The notes below the pieces were generated by a model, which searched no databases, had not been told where the DNA came from, and worked only from the letters and a program-made list of their open reading frames with translations. Positions 8,375 to 17,458 of a stretch of 64,000 bases of DNA are shown here, one piece after another (the stretch's first letter is position 1; each line of letters opens with the position of its first letter). Both the position numbers and the translations under genes were made by a program. This DNA is from CAWDVH01 sp963805705 (GTDB lineage Bacteria; Actinomycetota; Actinomycetes; Streptosporangiales; Streptosporangiaceae), in contig CAWDVH010000004.1 in NCBI GenBank assembly GCA_963805705.1, forward strand, positions 806,001 to 870,000, written 5' to 3'.

Positions 8375-9807
8375 TCCCGCTGTCCGTGGCGCAGATCGCC
8401 GAGATCACCGGGGCCAGGCAGGATCTGCTGACTGACGGCCAGGCGACGGTGGTCACCGGCCCCGTGGTCCTGGACTCCCGGCACGCGCAGCCGGGCAGCC
8501 TGTTCATCGCGCTGGCCGGCGAGCGGGCAGACGGCCATGACTACGCCCGCGCCGCGGTCGCGTCCGGCGCCGTAGCCGTGCTCGCCTCCCGGCCCGTCGG
8601 CGCTCCCGCCCTGATCGTCCCCGACGTGCCGGCCGCGCTGGCCGCGCTGGCCAGGGCGGTCGTCGACCGGCTGCCCGGCCTGACCGTGGTGGGGATTACC
8701 GGCTCCGCCGGGAAGACCACCACCAAGGACCTGACGGCCCAGCTGGTCGAGACTCTCGGCCCCACGGTCTCGCCCCGCAACTCTTACAACAATGAGATCG
8801 GCCATCCGCTCACCGTGCTCCGGGTGACCGAGCACACCCGGTACCTCGTTTCCGAGCTGTCGGCACGCGGGCCCGGCCACATCGCGATGCTGTGCGGCGT
8901 CGCGCCACCACGGCTGGGCGCGGTGCTGAACGTGGGGCATGCGCACGCCGGGGAGTTCGGCAGCATCACGGAGGTGGCCAGGGCCAAGGGCGAGCTGCCG
9001 GCCGCGCTGGCGGCCGACGGGGTGGCGGTGCTGAACGCCGACGACCCGCGGGTCCTGGCCATGGCGCAGCGCACCGCGGCCAGGGTCGTGACGTTCGGCC
9101 GGTCGCCGCACGCGGACGTGCGGGCGGCGGATGTCGCCGTGGATGAGCTGGGCCGGGCCAGCTTCATGCTGGTGACAGCGGCAGGCGAGGCCGACGTCCG
9201 GCTGCGGCTGCACGGCGAGCACAACGTGGCCAACGCACTGGCGGCGGCGGCGCTGGCCGGCCAGCTCGGCATGGACGTGGCCGCGATCGCCGCCGGGCTG
9301 TCGGCGGCGCAGGCCCGGAGCCGCTGGCGGATGGAGGTCACCGAGCGCCCGGACGGGGTGACGGTCATCAATGACGCCTGGAACACCAATCCGGAGGGCC
9401 TGCGGGCGGCACTGGCCGCACTGGCGGTGATGGCACGGGGCAGGCGTTCCTACGCCGTGCTCGGCCACATGCGCGAGCTCGGCGGGCAGGCCGCCGAGCT
9501 CAACGAGCAGGCGGGCGCGGCGGCCGCGCGAACGGGGCTGGCGGGCCTGATCCTGGTCGGCGAGCAGGCGGCGCCCATGCTGGCCGGGGCCAGGGCTGAG
9601 TCGTCCTGGCCGGGCGAGTTGCTGCACGTGGCCGACGGCCAGGCGGCTGTCCGGGCGCTGGATGAGCGGCTGCGCCCCGGTGATGTCGTGCTGGTCAAGG
9701 CGTCACGTGCGGCCGGGCTGGAGCGCGTGGCCCTGGCCCTGACGGGCGAGTCCGCGGCGGGCGGGTCCGCGGCCGGGCAGTCCCCGAACGGGGGAGCCTC
9801 GCAGTGA
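8371..9807 (+). CDS. murF: UDP-MurNAc-tripeptide:D-Ala-D-Ala ligase MurF
   Basis: This 478-residue Mur ligase adds D-Ala-D-Ala to complete the pentapeptide precursor. The ATP loop is GITGSAGKTTTKDL at about 109-122, preceded by the MurF N-terminal domain with DSRHAQPGSLFIAL. NSYNNEIGHPLT and NDAWNTNPEGLRAAL are family-typical. The start is a TTG at 8371 overlapping the murE stop as TTGA, with GGAGG at 8362-8366, which fits translational coupling. The C-terminal tail after KASRAAGLERV is short and Gly/Ser-rich. Confidence 0.96.
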   Translation: MIPLSVAQIAEITGARQDLLTDGQATVVTGPVVLDSRHAQPGSLFIALAGERADGHDYARAAVASGAVAVLASRPVGAPALIVPDVPAALAALARAVVDRLPGLTVVGITGSAGKTTTKDLTAQLVETLGPTVSPRNSYNNEIGHPLTVLRVTEHTRYLVSELSARGPGHIAMLCGVAPPRLGAVLNVGHAHAGEFGSITEVARAKGELPAALAADGVAVLNADDPRVLAMAQRTAARVVTFGRSPHADVRAADVAVDELGRASFMLVTAAGEADVRLRLHGEHNVANALAAAALAGQLGMDVAAIAAGLSAAQARSRWRMEVTERPDGVTVINDAWNTNPEGLRAALAALAVMARGRRSYAVLGHMRELGGQAAELNEQAGAAAARTGLAGLILVGEQAAPMLAGARAESSWPGELLHVADGQAAVRALDERLRPGDVVLVKASRAAGLERVALALTGESAAGGSAAGQSPNGGASQ

Positions 9808-10859
9808 AGACCATCATCGTCTCGTCCGGCGTCGCGCTGCTGCTGGCGCTGTTCGGCACGCCGCTGGCGATCAGGATTTTCACTAAGCGGGGCTATGGCC
9901 AGCTGATCAGGGAGGAAGGCCCGGCGGCGCACCTCACCAAGCGGGGCACCCCCACGATGGGCGGGACGGTCATCGTCATCGCCTCGCTGATCGGGTATCT
10001 CGTCGGGCACGAGGTGACCAACGATCCCATGTCGGCGTCGGGCCTGCTCGTCCTGCTCCTGATGGCGGGCCTGGGGCTGGTCGGCTTCATCGACGACTTC
10101 ATCAAGATCTACAAGCAGACCAGCCTGGGGCTGCGCAGCGGCGCCAAGCTGGCCGGCCAGGCCGTCGTGGGCGCCGTGTTCGCGCTGGAGGTACTGCACC
10201 ATTCGGACGCGATCGGGCTGACGCCCGCGGACCCGTCCTTCTCGTTCCTGCGGGACTTCGGCCCCTCGATCGGGGTCCTGCCCTTCGTCCTGTGGATCGT
10301 GTTCATGATTGCCGGGACGTCGAACGCGGTGAACCTGACCGACGGGCTGGACGGGCTGGCCACCGGAGCCGCGATCCTGGTGCTCGCGGCCTACGTGCTG
10401 ATCGCGAACTGGCAGCTGCGCAACGACTGCTCGGTCTTCCTGAGCAAGAACTGCTACGACGTCCGCGACCCCCTGGACCTGGCGGTGGTGGCCGCGGCCC
10501 TGCTCGGCGCCTGTTTCGGCTTCCTGTGGTGGAATGCCCCACCGGCCAGGATCTTCATGGGCGACACGGGCTCGCTGTCGCTCGGCGGCGTGCTCGCGGG
10601 CCTGGCCGTCGCCACCAAGACTCAGCTGCTGCTGGTGGTACTCGGCGGCCTCTTCGTGATCATCGCGGCGTCGGTGATCATCCAGGTCGGGTCGTTCAAG
10701 ATGACCGGCCGGCGGGTGTTCCGGATGGCGCCGCTGCAACATCACTTTGAGCTGCTCGGCTGGGAGGAGACGACGATCGTGATCAGATTCTGGCTGATCG
10801 CGGGCCTGTTCGTCGCGCTCGGCCTGGGCATCTTCTACGTGGAATGGCTGCCGGGGTAG
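9804..10859 (+). CDS. mraY: Phospho-MurNAc-pentapeptide transferase MraY
   Basis: This 351-residue polytopic membrane enzyme transfers phospho-MurNAc-pentapeptide to undecaprenyl phosphate, giving lipid I on the inner face of the membrane. Family motifs are KRGTPTMGG near residue 48, DDFIKIYKQTSLGL, NAVNLTDGLDGLATG and MGDTGSLSLGG, which include the Asp residues of the active site. About ten hydrophobic helices are visible. The GTG start overlaps the murF stop by 4 bp. Length is normal. Confidence 0.97.
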   Translation: MKTIIVSSGVALLLALFGTPLAIRIFTKRGYGQLIREEGPAAHLTKRGTPTMGGTVIVIASLIGYLVGHEVTNDPMSASGLLVLLLMAGLGLVGFIDDFIKIYKQTSLGLRSGAKLAGQAVVGAVFALEVLHHSDAIGLTPADPSFSFLRDFGPSIGVLPFVLWIVFMIAGTSNAVNLTDGLDGLATGAAILVLAAYVLIANWQLRNDCSVFLSKNCYDVRDPLDLAVVAAALLGACFGFLWWNAPPARIFMGDTGSLSLGGVLAGLAVATKTQLLLVVLGGLFVIIAASVIIQVGSFKMTGRRVFRMAPLQHHFELLGWEETTIVIRFWLIAGLFVALGLGIFYVEWLPG

Positions 10860-10863
10860 CCGC

Positions 10864-12330
10864 ATGCGGGCACCGGATGACGCGGGCGTACGGCTGGCCG
10901 GGCTGGATGCGGGCACCGCCGGTTTCCGTGCTGGCCTGGCCGGGCTCAGCGTATGCGTCAACGGGCTCGGCGTGTCCGGGCCGCCGGTGGCCAGGGCACT
11001 CGCCGGCCGCGGCGCGCGCGTTACCGCCGTCGACGCCCGTGACGACGGCGACAACCGGCGGCTCGCCGACGAGCTGGCCGGCCTCGGCATTACCGTCACG
11101 CTGAGCCCGGTGCCGCAGCTTCCGGCCGGGACCGACCTGGTGATAACGACGCCCGGATGGCGGCCCGGCACGCCGCTGCTGACCGCCGCCGCCGCGGCGG
11201 GCATCCCGGTGATCGGCGACGTCGAGCTGGCCTGGCGGCTGCGTCCCGTGCTCGCCGGCGGGACGCGACAGGAGTGGCTCGCGGTCACCGGCACCAACGG
11301 CAAGACCACCACCGTGCTGATGCTGGCGGCCATGCTGAGCGCGGCCGGGCAGCGCAGTATCGCCGCGGGAAACGTCGGCCTGTCCATAGTCGAGGCGGTC
11401 ACCGAGCCGGAGCCGTATCCCGTGGTCGCGGTGGAGCTGTCCAGCTTCCAGCTGCACTGGAGCTCGACGGTGCGGCCGCTGGCCGCCGCGGTCCTCAACG
11501 TGGCCGCGCACCATCTGGACTGGCACGGCGACATTGATTCCTACGCCAGGGACAAGGGGAAGATCTACGCCCCCGGCACGATCGCCGTGTGCAACGCAGA
11601 CGATGAGCGGTCCGCGGCGCTGGCCGCCGCCGCGCCGGGCGTCGCGCGGGTAGTGCCGTTCCGGCTGGGCCGCCCTGGTCCCGGTGAGCTCGGGGTCGTG
11701 GGCGATGACCTGATCGACCGGGCCTTCGCCGATTCCGTCCGCCTGGCCAGCGTCAGTGACGTATCGCCGCCCGCCCCGCACAACGTGGCGGACGCGCTGG
11801 CCGCGGCGGCCCTGGCCCGCGCCTACGGCGGGCCGGCGGCCGCGATCGGGGCGGGGCTCGCGTCGTTCCGCCCGCAGGCGCACCGGATCAGCCTGGTCGC
11901 CAGGGTCGGCGACGTGGACTACATCGACGATTCCAAGGCCAGCAACCCGCACGCGGCGGCCGCGTCGCTGGCCGCCTACCCGTCGGTCGTGTGGATAGCG
12001 GGCGGCCTGTTCCAGGGCGCGGACGGCGACCTCGACCGGCTCGTCGGCTCGGTCGCGCCGCGGCTGCGCGCCGCTGTCCTGCTCGGCGCTGACCGGGGCC
12101 GGATACGGCAGGCTCTGGCGCGACACGCGCCGGATGTCCCGGTCGTCGAGGCCTCGGGCACGGACACTGGAGTCATGGATCTAGTGGTGCGGCAGGCCGC
12201 ACAGCTGGCGGTGCCCGGCGACACCGTGCTGCTGGCCCCGGCGGCTCAGTCCTTTGACATGTTCCGTGACTATCCGGCCCGCGGTGACGCCTTCGCCGCG
12301 GCGGTCAGGCGGCTGGCGGCGCGGCCGTGA
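10864..12330 (+). CDS. murD: UDP-MurNAc-L-Ala:D-Glu ligase MurD
   Basis: This 488-residue Mur ligase adds D-glutamate as the second stem residue. The N-terminal Rossmann domain begins at LSVCVNGLGVSGPPVARALA after a non-conserved stretch of about 27 residues. The ATP loop is AVTGTNGKTTTVLML, followed by VELSSFQLHW and NVAAHHLDWHG. The C-terminal domain contains IDDSKASNPHAAAASLAAY, typical of MurD. The ATG start lies 4 bp after mraY. A later start nearer the Rossmann fold cannot be excluded. Confidence 0.96.
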   Translation: MRAPDDAGVRLAGLDAGTAGFRAGLAGLSVCVNGLGVSGPPVARALAGRGARVTAVDARDDGDNRRLADELAGLGITVTLSPVPQLPAGTDLVITTPGWRPGTPLLTAAAAAGIPVIGDVELAWRLRPVLAGGTRQEWLAVTGTNGKTTTVLMLAAMLSAAGQRSIAAGNVGLSIVEAVTEPEPYPVVAVELSSFQLHWSSTVRPLAAAVLNVAAHHLDWHGDIDSYARDKGKIYAPGTIAVCNADDERSAALAAAAPGVARVVPFRLGRPGPGELGVVGDDLIDRAFADSVRLASVSDVSPPAPHNVADALAAAALARAYGGPAAAIGAGLASFRPQAHRISLVARVGDVDYIDDSKASNPHAAAASLAAYPSVVWIAGGLFQGADGDLDRLVGSVAPRLRAAVLLGADRGRIRQALARHAPDVPVVEASGTDTGVMDLVVRQAAQLAVPGDTVLLAPAAQSFDMFRDYPARGDAFAAAVRRLAARP

Positions 12331-13610
12331 GCGAGACGATGACGCCGACGGATGCCGCGGCGGACATCACGGCCGGGGCCGGGCGCCCCCTGGCCGGAAT
12401 CAGCGCCAGGGCACGCGGCCTGACCGGGTTCCTGGATCGCCCCCTGACCTCGTACTACCTGATTCTCGGCATCACCATGCTGCTGCTCGCGCTCGGCCTG
12501 ATCATGGTGCTGTCGACATCGTCGGCCGCTCAGCTGGACAGCGGCCAGCCGCCGTATGCCATCTTCCAGAAGCAGCTGCTCGGCGTGGTGATCGGGCTGC
12601 CGCTGATGTGGCTGGCCGCCAAATCATCGCCCGCCCTCTTCCGCGCGGCCGCCTACCCGCTGCTCGCCGCGTCCGTGCTCGGCCTCATCCTGGTCCTGGT
12701 GGCCGGCACGCCGGTCGCCGGCGTCGAGCGCTGGATCCAGGTCGGCGGAATCCAGCTGCAGCCGTCGGAATTCGCCAAGCTGGCCTTCGTGCTGTGGGGC
12801 GCTGACCTGCTCGCCCGCAAGGAGAAGCTCGGCCAGCTCACTGACTGGCGGCAGCTGCTGATACCGCTGCTGCCCGGCGCCGTCGTCCTGGCCATGCTGG
12901 TGATGCTCGGGGACGACCTGGGCACCACCTTCCTGCTGCTCGTCATCTTCCTGGCCCTGCTGTGGGTCATCGGCACGCCCGGCCGGCTGGTCTTCGGCAT
13001 GCTCGCGCTGCTGGCGTTCGCGATGCTGATACTGATCATCGTGGCTCCCTACCGGCTGCAGCGGATCACCGGCTTCCTCAACCCGCAGACACAGCTGGCC
13101 GGCAGCGGCTACCAGCTCAACCAGGGCAAGTACGCGATCGGCTCCGGCGGCTTCTTCGGCGTCGGGCTGGGCGCGAGCCGGCAGAAGTGGGGCTGGGTCC
13201 CGAACCCGTCGACCGACTTCATCTTCGCGATCCTCGGCGAGGAACTCGGCCTGGTCGGGACGCTCTGCGTGGCGTTCCTGTACGGCGGCCTGGCCTACGC
13301 CGGGCTCAGGATCGCCCGGCGGGTGACCGACACCTTCATGCGGCTGGCCGCGGCGGCCGTCACCGCCTGGATCGTGATGCAGGCGCTGGTGAACATCGGC
13401 GCGGTTCTCGGCCTCCTGCCCATCACCGGCGTCCCCCTCCCGCTGGTGTCGGCCGGCCTGTCCTCGCTGCTGGTGACCATGGTGGCGCTCGGCATGCTGA
13501 TGGCCCTGGCCAAGCGGGAGCCCGGCGCCCGGCAGGCCCTCGCGGCTGCTGGTCCCAGCGTGCCCAGGCGGGTCCTAAGCTGGCTGGGCCTGGCCGGAAG
13601 GCGCCGCTGA
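12327..13610 (+). CDS. ftsW: SEDS peptidoglycan glycosyltransferase FtsW
   Basis: This 427-residue protein of the SEDS family (RodA/FtsW/SpoVE) has about ten transmembrane helices. Conserved stretches include GGIQLQPSEFAKLA, GDDLGTTFLLLVIF and the C-terminal NPSTDFIFAILGEELGLVG and LPITGVPLPLVS. It polymerises glycan strands at the septum with FtsI as partner. An N-terminal cytoplasmic region of about 40 residues precedes the first helix. The GTG start overlaps the murD stop as GTGA. A 98-bp gap without a gene separates it from murG. Confidence 0.96.
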   Translation: MSETMTPTDAAADITAGAGRPLAGISARARGLTGFLDRPLTSYYLILGITMLLLALGLIMVLSTSSAAQLDSGQPPYAIFQKQLLGVVIGLPLMWLAAKSSPALFRAAAYPLLAASVLGLILVLVAGTPVAGVERWIQVGGIQLQPSEFAKLAFVLWGADLLARKEKLGQLTDWRQLLIPLLPGAVVLAMLVMLGDDLGTTFLLLVIFLALLWVIGTPGRLVFGMLALLAFAMLILIIVAPYRLQRITGFLNPQTQLAGSGYQLNQGKYAIGSGGFFGVGLGASRQKWGWVPNPSTDFIFAILGEELGLVGTLCVAFLYGGLAYAGLRIARRVTDTFMRLAAAAVTAWIVMQALVNIGAVLGLLPITGVPLPLVSAGLSSLLVTMVALGMLMALAKREPGARQALAAAGPSVPRRVLSWLGLAGRRR

Positions 13611-13708
13611 GCTGTCGCACCGCTGCGCCTGGCCGCGGTGCCCGGCTCTGCGCTTCACCGGGACCGGGCGCGGGAGTCCCCGCGGGCACGAGTAGGAGGT
13701 GAGGCGGC

Positions 13709-14890
13709 ATGACGATGAGCGTAGTCATCGCCGGCGGTGGCACTGGCGGCCACATCGAGCCTGCGCTGGCCCTGGCCGACGCGCTGCGGCGCGCTGATCC
13801 CGGCATCGCGATCACCTGCCTGGGGACCGAGCGAGGGCTGGAGACCAGGCTGGTCCCGATCCGCGGCTATGACCTGGCCCTGATCCCGGCGGTCCCGCTG
13901 CCCCGGTCGCTGACGCCGGCCCTGCTCTCGGTGCCCGGCCGGCTCGGCGCCGCGGTGAGCGCCGCCGCCGCCGTACTCGACCAGACGCGAGCGGGCGTGC
14001 TCGTCGGCTTCGGCGGCTACGTGGCCACGCCCGGGTACCTGGCCGCCCGGCGCCGCCGGGTACCGATCGTGGTCCACGAGGCCAATGCGCGTCCCGGCCT
14101 GGCCAACCGGATCGGCGCGCGGCTGACCCGGCACGTATTCACGGGCCAGAGCGGCACCAGGCTCGCGCATGCCCAGTGCATCGGCATTCCCATCCGCCGC
14201 GAGATAACCGGCCTGGACCGGCTCGCGCTGAGCGACAAGGCCCGCTCGCACTTCGGCCTGCATCCCGACCTTCCGGTCTTGCTCGTCACCGGCGGGTCGC
14301 AGGGCGCGAGCTCACTGAACAGGGCGGTCCTCGGGGCGGCGGCCCGAATCCGCTCGGCCGGCGTTCAGGTGCTGCACATCATCGGGCCGCGAACGGGTAC
14401 CGAGGTCCGGGTGCCGGCCGGGGATGCCCCGTACGTGGTGGTGGAGTACCTGGACCGGATGGACCTGGCCTATGCCGCCGCGGACTTCGCGCTGTGCCGG
14501 GCCGGCGCGATGACCTGCGCCGAGCTCACGGCCGTGGGCCTGCCCGCCGCGTACGTCCCGCTGCCGCACGGCAACGGCGAGCAGCGGCTGAACGCCCTGC
14601 CCATCGAGCAGGCGGGCGGCGGCCTGATCGTGGACGACGCCAGGCTGAGCCCGGACTGGATCACCGAAGCGCTGCTGCCCGTGCTGCTCGACTCCGAGCT
14701 CGTCGCCGCCATGTCTCAGGCGGCAGCCGGGGTGGGCAGCAGGGACGCCGACAGCACCCTCGCGGCGGCGGTGATCGGCGTCATCCGCAGTGGCGCGCGG
14801 CGCAGTGGCCCGCGGCGCGGCGGCCGGCGCGGTGGCCAGCACGGGCAGCACGGGCAGCACGGCCAGCACAGCGGGCAGCACGGCCGGTGA
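13709..14890 (+). CDS. murG: Lipid II-forming N-acetylglucosaminyltransferase MurG
   Basis: This 393-residue GT-B glycosyltransferase adds GlcNAc to lipid I to make lipid II on the inner membrane face. The first glycine-rich loop is GGGTGGHIEPALALAD at residues 9-24. VGFGGYVATPGYLAA, VHEANARPGLANR, VTGGSQGASSLN and PLPHGNGEQRLNA cover the lipid I and UDP-GlcNAc sites. A strong TAGGAGGTGAGG ribosome site supports the ATG at 13709. The last 40 residues are an Arg/Gly tail ending in a 9-bp DNA repeat that encodes Gly-Gln-His copies, outside the catalytic fold. Confidence 0.96.
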   Translation: MTMSVVIAGGGTGGHIEPALALADALRRADPGIAITCLGTERGLETRLVPIRGYDLALIPAVPLPRSLTPALLSVPGRLGAAVSAAAAVLDQTRAGVLVGFGGYVATPGYLAARRRRVPIVVHEANARPGLANRIGARLTRHVFTGQSGTRLAHAQCIGIPIRREITGLDRLALSDKARSHFGLHPDLPVLLVTGGSQGASSLNRAVLGAAARIRSAGVQVLHIIGPRTGTEVRVPAGDAPYVVVEYLDRMDLAYAAADFALCRAGAMTCAELTAVGLPAAYVPLPHGNGEQRLNALPIEQAGGGLIVDDARLSPDWITEALLPVLLDSELVAAMSQAAAGVGSRDADSTLAAAVIGVIRSGARRSGPRRGGRRGGQHGQHGQHGQHSGQHGR

Positions 14891-14915
14891 GCCGCGAAGA
14901 CGGGAGGTAACAGGT

Positions 14916-16355
14916 ATGGGCCTGGTCACCCTGGTAGACCCGGTGCCGGTCAGCGACCTCGGCCGGGTGCACTTCGTCGGCGTCGGCGGCGCGGGCATGT
15001 CCGGGATCGCGCGGATCCTGCTGGCCAGGGGGGTGGCGGTGTCCGGCAGTGACTCTGCGTCCTCGCAGCAGCTCGCCGAGCTGGCCGCGCTCGGCGCGCA
15101 GGTCCGCGTCGGCCATGCGGCAGCCAACCTCGGTGATGCGGACACCCTGGTCATCTCGAGTGCGATCCGCCCGGACAACCCCGAGCTCGCCGAGGCACGG
15201 CGCCGCGGGATCAGGATCCTGCACCGGGCGGCGGCGCTGGCCTCGGTCATGCTCGGCAGCCAGGGGATCGCGATCGCCGGCACGCACGGAAAGACGACCA
15301 CCACATCGATGATCACGACCGTGCTGCGCAGCTGCGGGGCCGAGCCGTCCTACGTCATCGGCGGGATCCTCGCCGAGACCGGGCTCGGTGCCGCCCAGGG
15401 CCGCGGGCGGGCGTTTGTCGTCGAGGCTGACGAGAGCGACGGGTCCTTCCTGATGCTGTCACCGGCGGCCGCGGTCGTCACCTGCGTGGAGGCCGACCAC
15501 CTGGATAACTACGAGAGCCTGGCCGCGATCGAGGCGGCGTTCGCCGCGTTCTCCCGCCAGATCAGCGACGGCGGCCTGCTCGTCACCTGCGCCGACGACC
15601 GCGGGGCGGCCGCGCTCGCCCGGGCCGCGCGCGGCCTGCCGCTGCGAGTGCTGAGCTACGGCGAGTCAGCCGGCGCCGACTACCGCCTGAGCCGGGTCGC
15701 CGTACGCGGCATGGCGACCCGGCTGACGGTGACCGCCGCGGGCGCCGCGCGGCGGCCTGATCCGGCGGGCGTGACGCTCGATATCGCGGTGCCCGGCCGG
15801 CACAATGCCCTGAATGCCGCCGCGGCGTTCGCGACCGCCGTGGAACTGGGCTTCGCACCCGGCCAGGTGGCCGCGGGCCTGACCGCGTACCGGGGCGCGA
15901 GCAGGCGGATGGAGCCCAAGGGCGAGGCCGACGGAGTGCGGGTGCTCGACAGCTACGCCCACCACCCGACCGAGCTGGCCGCGGACCTGGGGGCGGCTCG
16001 GGAGGTGGCGGGGGGCGGCCGGGTCATTGCGATTTTCCAGCCTCACCTGTTCAGCCGGACCAGGATCTTCGCCGCCGGGTTCGGTGCCGCGCTCGGCCTG
16101 GCTGACGAGGTACTCGTGCTGGATATTTATGCCGCGCGGGAGGATCCCGAGCCGGGGGTGACCGGCCAGCTGGTGGCCGACGCCGTGCCCGGCGGCAGCG
16201 CGCAGTACGTCCCTGACCGCGCTGAGGTGCCCGCGGTGATCGCCGGGATCGCCAAGCCGGGGGATCTGGTGCTGACGATGGGGGCCGGCGATGTTACCGC
16301 ACTGGGCCCCCCCATCCTGGCGGCCCTGCGCGAGCGAGCGGGCGAGGGCGGATGA
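14916..16355 (+). CDS. murC: UDP-MurNAc:L-alanine ligase MurC
   Basis: This 479-residue Mur ligase adds L-alanine, the first stem residue. The Rossmann motif is VHFVGVGGAGMSGIA and the ATP loop is AGTHGKTTTTSMI; EADESDGSF and DSYAHHPTELAADL follow. The frame continues upstream to 14790 inside the end of murG, but the ATG at 14916 has GGGAGGTAACAGGT and fits the family's N-terminus. It ends with TGA at 16353-16355, overlapping the ftsQ start as ATGA. Confidence 0.96.
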   Translation: MGLVTLVDPVPVSDLGRVHFVGVGGAGMSGIARILLARGVAVSGSDSASSQQLAELAALGAQVRVGHAAANLGDADTLVISSAIRPDNPELAEARRRGIRILHRAAALASVMLGSQGIAIAGTHGKTTTTSMITTVLRSCGAEPSYVIGGILAETGLGAAQGRGRAFVVEADESDGSFLMLSPAAAVVTCVEADHLDNYESLAAIEAAFAAFSRQISDGGLLVTCADDRGAAALARAARGLPLRVLSYGESAGADYRLSRVAVRGMATRLTVTAAGAARRPDPAGVTLDIAVPGRHNALNAAAAFATAVELGFAPGQVAAGLTAYRGASRRMEPKGEADGVRVLDSYAHHPTELAADLGAAREVAGGGRVIAIFQPHLFSRTRIFAAGFGAALGLADEVLVLDIYAAREDPEPGVTGQLVADAVPGGSAQYVPDRAEVPAVIAGIAKPGDLVLTMGAGDVTALGPPILAALRERAGEGG

Positions 16356-17179
16356 GCCGCCAGCAGGAAGCCGTCCCCGGCCGCGCGGCGGCGGATGGCG
16401 CGGCGGCGGGCGGTGCGGCGGCGGATGGTGCGGCGGCGGGCGGTGCGGCGACGGGCGGCGCGGCGACGGGCCGCGGTACGGCGGCAGGCAGGAAGAGCGA
16501 TCCGTGGAAGACGGCCTTCTTCGGGGTCATGACCGTCGCGATCGTGGCCGGAGCGGGCTGGGCGCTGCTCGGCTCAAGCCTGCTGGTGGTGCGGTCGGTC
16601 CAGGCGGCGGGCACTCCGCTGGTGCCCAGGTCGGGGATTCTGCGGGCCGCCGGGATCAGGATCGGGACGCCGCTGATCCGGGTCAACACGGGCCAGGTGG
16701 CCCGCCGGGTGGAGCAGATCGCGCAGATTCAGTCGGCGCGGGTCACCAGGAACTGGCCGGACCGGGTCACGATCGTCGTGCGGGACCGCACGCCGGCGCT
16801 GGCCGTCGCGGCGTCCGGCCGGTATGCGCTGGTCGATCAGTCCGGGGTCGTCGTGCTGTGGGTGGCGGCGCGGCCGACGGGAATGCCGCTGCTGGCGGAC
16901 CCGCCCGCGGGGTCCACGGCCCGGCTCCGCGGCGACCCGGCCGTCCGTGCCGCGGTCACCGTGCTGCGGCAGGTCCCGGCGAGCCTGCGCCGCAGGATCC
17001 GGGCCGTGCGGGCTCCGGCCGCCGATGCGGTGACGCTGGAACTCCGCGGCCGGATCGTGGTCCTGTGGGGCGGCACCGACCGGCCGGCGGCGAAGGCGGC
17101 CGAGCTTGCCGCCCTGATGCGCAGCCACGCAGTCAATTATGACGTCAGCGACCCGGACACCGCCGTCACCAGCGGGTGA
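16352..17179 (+). CDS. ftsQ: Cell division protein FtsQ
   Basis: This 275-residue single-pass membrane protein has an Ala/Gly-rich cytoplasmic N-terminus of about 50 residues, encoded by an imperfect 30-bp repeat (AADGAAAGG copies). A transmembrane helix follows (FFGVMTVAIVAGAGWALLGS), then a POTRA domain (LVVRSVQAAGTPLV through ARVTRNWPDRVTIVVRDRTP) and the FtsQ beta domain. FtsQ links early and late divisome proteins and binds FtsL/FtsB. Position between murC and ftsZ is canonical. It overlaps murC by 4 bp and is followed by a 279-bp ftsZ promoter region. Confidence 0.92.
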   Translation: MSRQQEAVPGRAAADGAAAGGAAADGAAAGGAATGGAATGRGTAAGRKSDPWKTAFFGVMTVAIVAGAGWALLGSSLLVVRSVQAAGTPLVPRSGILRAAGIRIGTPLIRVNTGQVARRVEQIAQIQSARVTRNWPDRVTIVVRDRTPALAVAASGRYALVDQSGVVVLWVAARPTGMPLLADPPAGSTARLRGDPAVRAAVTVLRQVPASLRRRIRAVRAPAADAVTLELRGRIVVLWGGTDRPAAKAAELAALMRSHAVNYDVSDPDTAVTSG

Positions 17180-17262
17180 TCTTTCGCGACACGCCGGGCC
17201 GTTGGAGGTCAGTTAGTTGACCACGGCATCGCGCAACCCTAATGTCCGTATCAATCAGCAGC

Positions 17263-17300
17263 TTGACATAACTCTAAATCTCAACTTGAGGGTGAGAGTT
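17263..17300 (+). promoter_or_regulatory. ftsZ upstream region: TTGACA and 31-bp interrupted palindrome
   Basis: The 279-bp gap between ftsQ and ftsZ is more AT-rich than its surroundings and holds no gene. A consensus TTGACA lies at 17263-17268. Starting two bases later is an interrupted palindrome centred on 17285: AACTCT-N4-CTCAA-C-TTGAG-N4-AGAGTT (17270-17300), with every paired arm base matching. It could be an operator for a dimeric regulator or an RNA hairpin. ftsZ in actinomycetes is known to have its own developmentally controlled promoters. No convincing -10 is seen at 16-18 bp from the TTGACA. Confidence 0.5.
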
Positions 17301-17458
17301 GCCGTACTGAAAAGCGCGGAGCGTGCTCGCCCGATGACAACAGGGGGCATTTATCGGCAGGCTGCCGACACAGAGTTTTCCGAGCTTGGCGGGCCCGCTG
17401 GCCGCGTAAGCGGACTGGTGACGCGCGAAACGGCAGACGAGCGGAAAGGTTCCTCCTC

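Noticed and set aside
9450..11534. 694-codon open minus-strand frame over murF, mraY and murD
   Set aside because: It is antisense to three motif-verified genes and has no ribosome site or family signature.
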